Assembly (NCBI GenBank): GCA_944376955.1
Contig: CALWEB010000094.1
Coordinates: forward strand, 1 to 6,780
DNA length: 6,780 bases
Reading direction: 5' to 3'
From: an uncultured Agathobaculum sp.
Lineage (GTDB): Bacteria > Bacillota > Clostridia > Oscillospirales > Butyricicoccaceae
Under the pieces are notes generated by a model. The model saw nothing but the letters and a program-made list of their open reading frames with translations. It was not told where the DNA came from and did not search any database. Position numbers and translations under genes: made by a program. Below, piece after piece: positions 5,710 through 6,780 of this stretch; the first letter of the stretch is position 1; each line of letters opens with the position of its first letter.

Positions 5710-6660
5710 ATGCCTATCCTGTGTCCCCGACACAACACTGCACTAAATATTACCGAAGAATCTTTATTCTCACAATTTATCGATACGCCAATACCTGTCG
5801 GAACATGCCCATTCTGTGATACCAGATATATTGGTATCCGATTTTCATCCAACTGTAGTGTTATCACCATTAACGGCATTCGTTACGAATTTCTGCAGGC
5901 GTTATCCAACCAACATACTTCGCCCGCACCCGTCAAGACACAACACCCCGATAGTTCTATACGTATCACATCTCCGAACATACCTCCTTCAACCTCTCAC
6001 CAGCCTAATCAAGCAACCAAATCTAAATATGTCCAACAAGCAAAATCAAATGCAAAAGTGAGCAAATCCACCTTTAAGCATTCATCGCATTCCCAGCGTT
6101 CTTCTAAAAAGAAAAAAAAGCTATTGCGCCCACCCATATCCCCAAATACCCCTATCATTCGTTATCCTACTACAGTTGGGCAACCTCAGCATATAACATA
6201 TTATCATATTCCACTATCCGCTTGCCCTTTTGATAACAAAACCATAATCAATGTACAAGTTAATCATCTGATTTGTCACCTAAGATATGCAACTTTCTGC
6301 CCACACTGTAAGACACTTTTCTTTCCTGAATATCTGCAAAACACAATTCAAGGCTTGCAACTTCCTGTCCGAACCGCTCCAAATCCGAAGGAAAAATCCA
6401 CCATCACCCAACACTCCAATGCTGTAGCGCATCCTTCCAGTTCCATTGCAAAAGTCTACTTGGTCGAAAAAGGAACGCAACGTGCTGTCAACATTTTGAT
6501 TGTTGCCAAAGAAAAGGATCAGAATACAGAAAATAATATTTATTGGGTTGGACGCACCCTATCATCTTGTATATTATCTTCAATACTACTTAAACACTCC
6601 GGCACTATATATTATAAAAACTCCGCAAATTGCAATAACAAGTTAGACACGCAGAGGTAG
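5710..6660 (+). CDS. Orphan protein with two zinc-ribbon-like cysteine modules
   Basis: 316 aa from ATG 5710 (319 from 5701); I do not recognise the family. Two similar modules are visible. Module 1 (about 4-45) is CPRH at 5-8 and CPFC at 33-36, followed by DTRY. Module 2 (about 169-210) is CPFD at 172-175 and CPHC at 197-200, followed by KTLF, with an extra Cys-His at 189-190. The CPxC knuckles suggest bound zinc. Between them (about 70-160) is a low-complexity linker rich in Ser, Lys, Pro, Gln and Asn, with a KKKKK run. The C-terminal 70 residues (KVYLVEKGTQ onward) form a possible small mixed alpha/beta domain. There is no signal peptide or membrane segment. The gene is about 37-40% GC in sampled lines, against about 58-72% for the upstream genes, which suggests acquisition. 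No good promoter is seen. The last residues may be altered by the adjacent insertion sequence. Confidence 0.7.
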   Translation: MPILCPRHNTALNITEESLFSQFIDTPIPVGTCPFCDTRYIGIRFSSNCSVITINGIRYEFLQALSNQHTSPAPVKTQHPDSSIRITSPNIPPSTSHQPNQATKSKYVQQAKSNAKVSKSTFKHSSHSQRSSKKKKKLLRPPISPNTPIIRYPTTVGQPQHITYYHIPLSACPFDNKTIINVQVNHLICHLRYATFCPHCKTLFFPEYLQNTIQGLQLPVRTAPNPKEKSTITQHSNAVAHPSSSIAKVYLVEKGTQRAVNILIVAKEKDQNTENNIYWVGRTLSSCILSSILLKHSGTIYYKNSANCNNKLDTQR

Positions 6661-6718
6661 AAGGTTTTGAAGCCGGAGATAGCGTAAGCCTATAATATAG
6701 GAGCGATGGCCGAGGGTA
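6661..6718. mobile_element. Probable terminal non-coding end of the insertion sequence
   Basis: The 58 bp between the orphan gene stop and the transposase stop probably contain the element's terminal inverted repeat. The exact boundary cannot be set because the other end is outside the window. It includes an interrupted palindrome, CCTATA-A-TATAGG (6689-6701). Confidence 0.4.
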
Positions 6719-6780
6719 TCAGGCGGCAAAGACACGATCGAGGAAAGCGTCGAACAGCTCCTCCGGAGTGCGGTATCCCA
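6719..6780 (-). CDS. Transposase C-terminus, probably IS30 family (partial, 5' part outside window)
   Basis: On the minus strand the last 19 codons before TGA (6721-6719) read GYRTPEELFDAFLDRVFAA. The preceding two bases (TG) fit Leu, giving LGYRTPEE, the typical C-terminal motif of DDE transposases of the IS30 family; IS3 OrfB ends similarly. The rest of the gene lies beyond the right edge. The reading is short but motif-specific. The GC-rich composition here contrasts with the AT-rich gene next to it. Confidence 0.6.
   Translation of the reverse strand, partial: GYRTPEELFDAFLDRVFAA

Noticed and set aside
6706..6780. Plus-strand open frame starting MAEGIRRQ near the right edge
   Set aside because: It lies antisense to the transposase C-terminus, has a ribosome binding site only 2 nt away, and shows no domain.

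Overview
This looks like the chromosome of a GC-rich Gram-positive anaerobe of the Clostridia, most likely a gut Oscillospirales/Ruminococcaceae-type organism. The basis is strong AGGAGG-type ribosome binding sites, a trmN6-rsmI pair as in Firmicutes, a short Clostridia-type DtxR/MntR regulator, and a TTGACA/TATAAT promoter style. The genus is inference. Most of the window (1-5435) is core-like DNA, about 58-72% GC in the lines I counted. The last 1.1 kb is different: about 37-40% GC around an orphan gene, followed by the end of an insertion sequence.

Layout. 1-875 (minus) is the N-terminal 291 residues of a divergent CobL (CbiE/CbiT)-like protein that runs off the left edge. A divergent promoter region (876-1043) separates it from a DtxR/MntR-type metal-dependent repressor (1044-1427, plus). 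A GC-rich hairpin terminator (1441-1467) follows, and then two RNA-modification genes: trmN6 (1492-2181) and rsmI (2202-3071). A 130-bp regulatory gap rich in dyads precedes an OmpR-family response regulator (3202-3882) overlapping or abutting its sensor histidine kinase (3885-5435). A consensus sigma-A promoter (5461-5489) drives a solitary initiator tRNA-fMet (5520-5595), which ends in a perfect 16-bp terminator hairpin. Beyond the tRNA lie an AT-rich gene for an unrecognised protein with two zinc-ribbon-like cysteine modules (5710-6660) and the C-terminal 19 codons of a transposase on the minus strand (6719-6780, probably IS30 family).

How it fits together. trmN6 and rsmI both serve translation (tRNA A37 and 16S rRNA C1402 methylation). 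They have no room for their own promoter after the upstream hairpin, so they probably depend on read-through or on a promoter inside the repressor gene. The two-component pair is a self-contained operon and its stimulus cannot be read from the sequence. The tRNA-fMet marks the change from core-like DNA to accessory-looking DNA.

The most interesting items are the CobL-like protein whose SAM-binding glycine loop is shortened and altered and which has no cobalamin genes in view, and the orphan double-CxxC protein in the AT-rich segment. I see no convincing new multi-gene system in this window.
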